Source: Fimadaptatus sp963928645 (lineage in GTDB: Bacteria; Bacillota; Clostridia; Christensenellales; Aristaeellaceae). Taken from it: DNA of 5,153 nt. A model generated the notes under the pieces. The model was not told where the DNA came from and made no database searches. It worked only from the letters and a program-made list of their open reading frames with translations. Both the position numbers and the translations under genes were made by a program. The stretch is taken from NCBI GenBank assembly GCA_963928645.1, contig CAWVGT010000242.1, positions 1 to 5,153 on the forward strand. Direction: 5' to 3'. This document shows positions 5,051-5,153 of the stretch, piece after piece. How positions within the stretch are numbered: the first letter of the stretch is position 1; each line of letters opens with the position of its first letter.

Positions 5051-5153
5051 GCGCGGCTGCTGAGTGCGATTGACATTGCCAACGCATCGGTCAAGCCTGC
5101 ATTGTTTGTTCATGCTTGGGATTGCGTGACGCGCAGCCGGATTCGCATTTACC
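5051..5153. repeat. Repeat unit 3, cut by the window edge
   Basis: 103 bp align to unit 2 with 18 mismatches and one extra T near 5115. The last 20 bp (5134-5153) are identical to 4891-4910. The 28 bp before it (5023-5050) match 4781-4808 with two differences, showing that the spacer region is repeated too. Confidence 0.85.

Larger units (their letters stand above)
4591..5153. repeat. Tandem array of a diverged 218-242 bp repeat, starting inside pdp
   Basis: Three units are recognisable by shared anchors: GCGCGGCTGCTG at 4591, 4809 and 5051; ACATTGCC at 4613, 4831 and 5073; ATTTACC at 4686, 4904 and 5147; GCATGGCCCGC at 4711 and 4929; and AATGTGTGCATTA at 4781 and 5023. By hand alignment adjacent copies are about 80% identical. 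The array covers all 485 bp between the phosphorylase stop and the window edge and probably continues beyond it. No transposase, terminal inverted repeat or intrinsic terminator is visible in it. I do not recognise the family. Confidence 0.9.

Overview
The window looks like chromosomal DNA of a GC-rich member of the Bacillota (class Clostridia or a relative). I infer this from the gene families, the strong purine-rich ribosome binding sites (AGGAG, GGAGG), two perfect TATAAT promoter elements, the use of TTG starts, and an unusual preference for ATA isoleucine codons in otherwise very GC-rich genes. No rRNA, tRNA, CRISPR array, transposase or phage gene is visible.

Layout. From about 2680 two transcription units diverge. 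Leftwards (minus strand) run a HAD-IIA phosphatase of the NagD/AraL type (2636 to 1860), a GT-B glycosyltransferase of the MGDG synthase/UgtP type (1824 to 592) and a DUF362 protein (531 to beyond the left edge). The gaps are 35 and 60 bp with no terminator between them, so this is very probably one operon. Rightwards (plus strand) run a family-6 uracil-DNA-glycosylase-superfamily enzyme, hypoxanthine-DNA glycosylase (2771 to 3286), and pyrimidine-nucleoside phosphorylase (3364 to 4668). A 77-bp gap containing a strong stem-loop separates these two. The shared control region (about 2637-2770) carries two divergent promoters whose -35 areas overlap.

The right end (4591-5153) is the unusual part. 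It is a tandem array of a diverged repeat of 218 and 242 bp, with two whole copies and a third cut by the window edge. The first copy begins inside the phosphorylase gene and includes its last 25 codons. Those last codons use T-ending synonymous codons (ATT, GTT, GCT, CTT), unlike the rest of the gene. The second copy still spells a recognisable version of the phosphorylase C-terminus. Substitutions between copies 1 and 2 show no codon periodicity, so the array is probably non-coding, although the reverse strand is also open and has conserved TAATG junctions.

Functionally, the plus-strand pair joins repair of deaminated purines in DNA with pyrimidine nucleoside salvage. The minus-strand set combines a small-molecule phosphatase, a probable membrane-lipid glycosyltransferase and a protein of unknown role. 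No direct pathway link between the two units can be read from the sequence.
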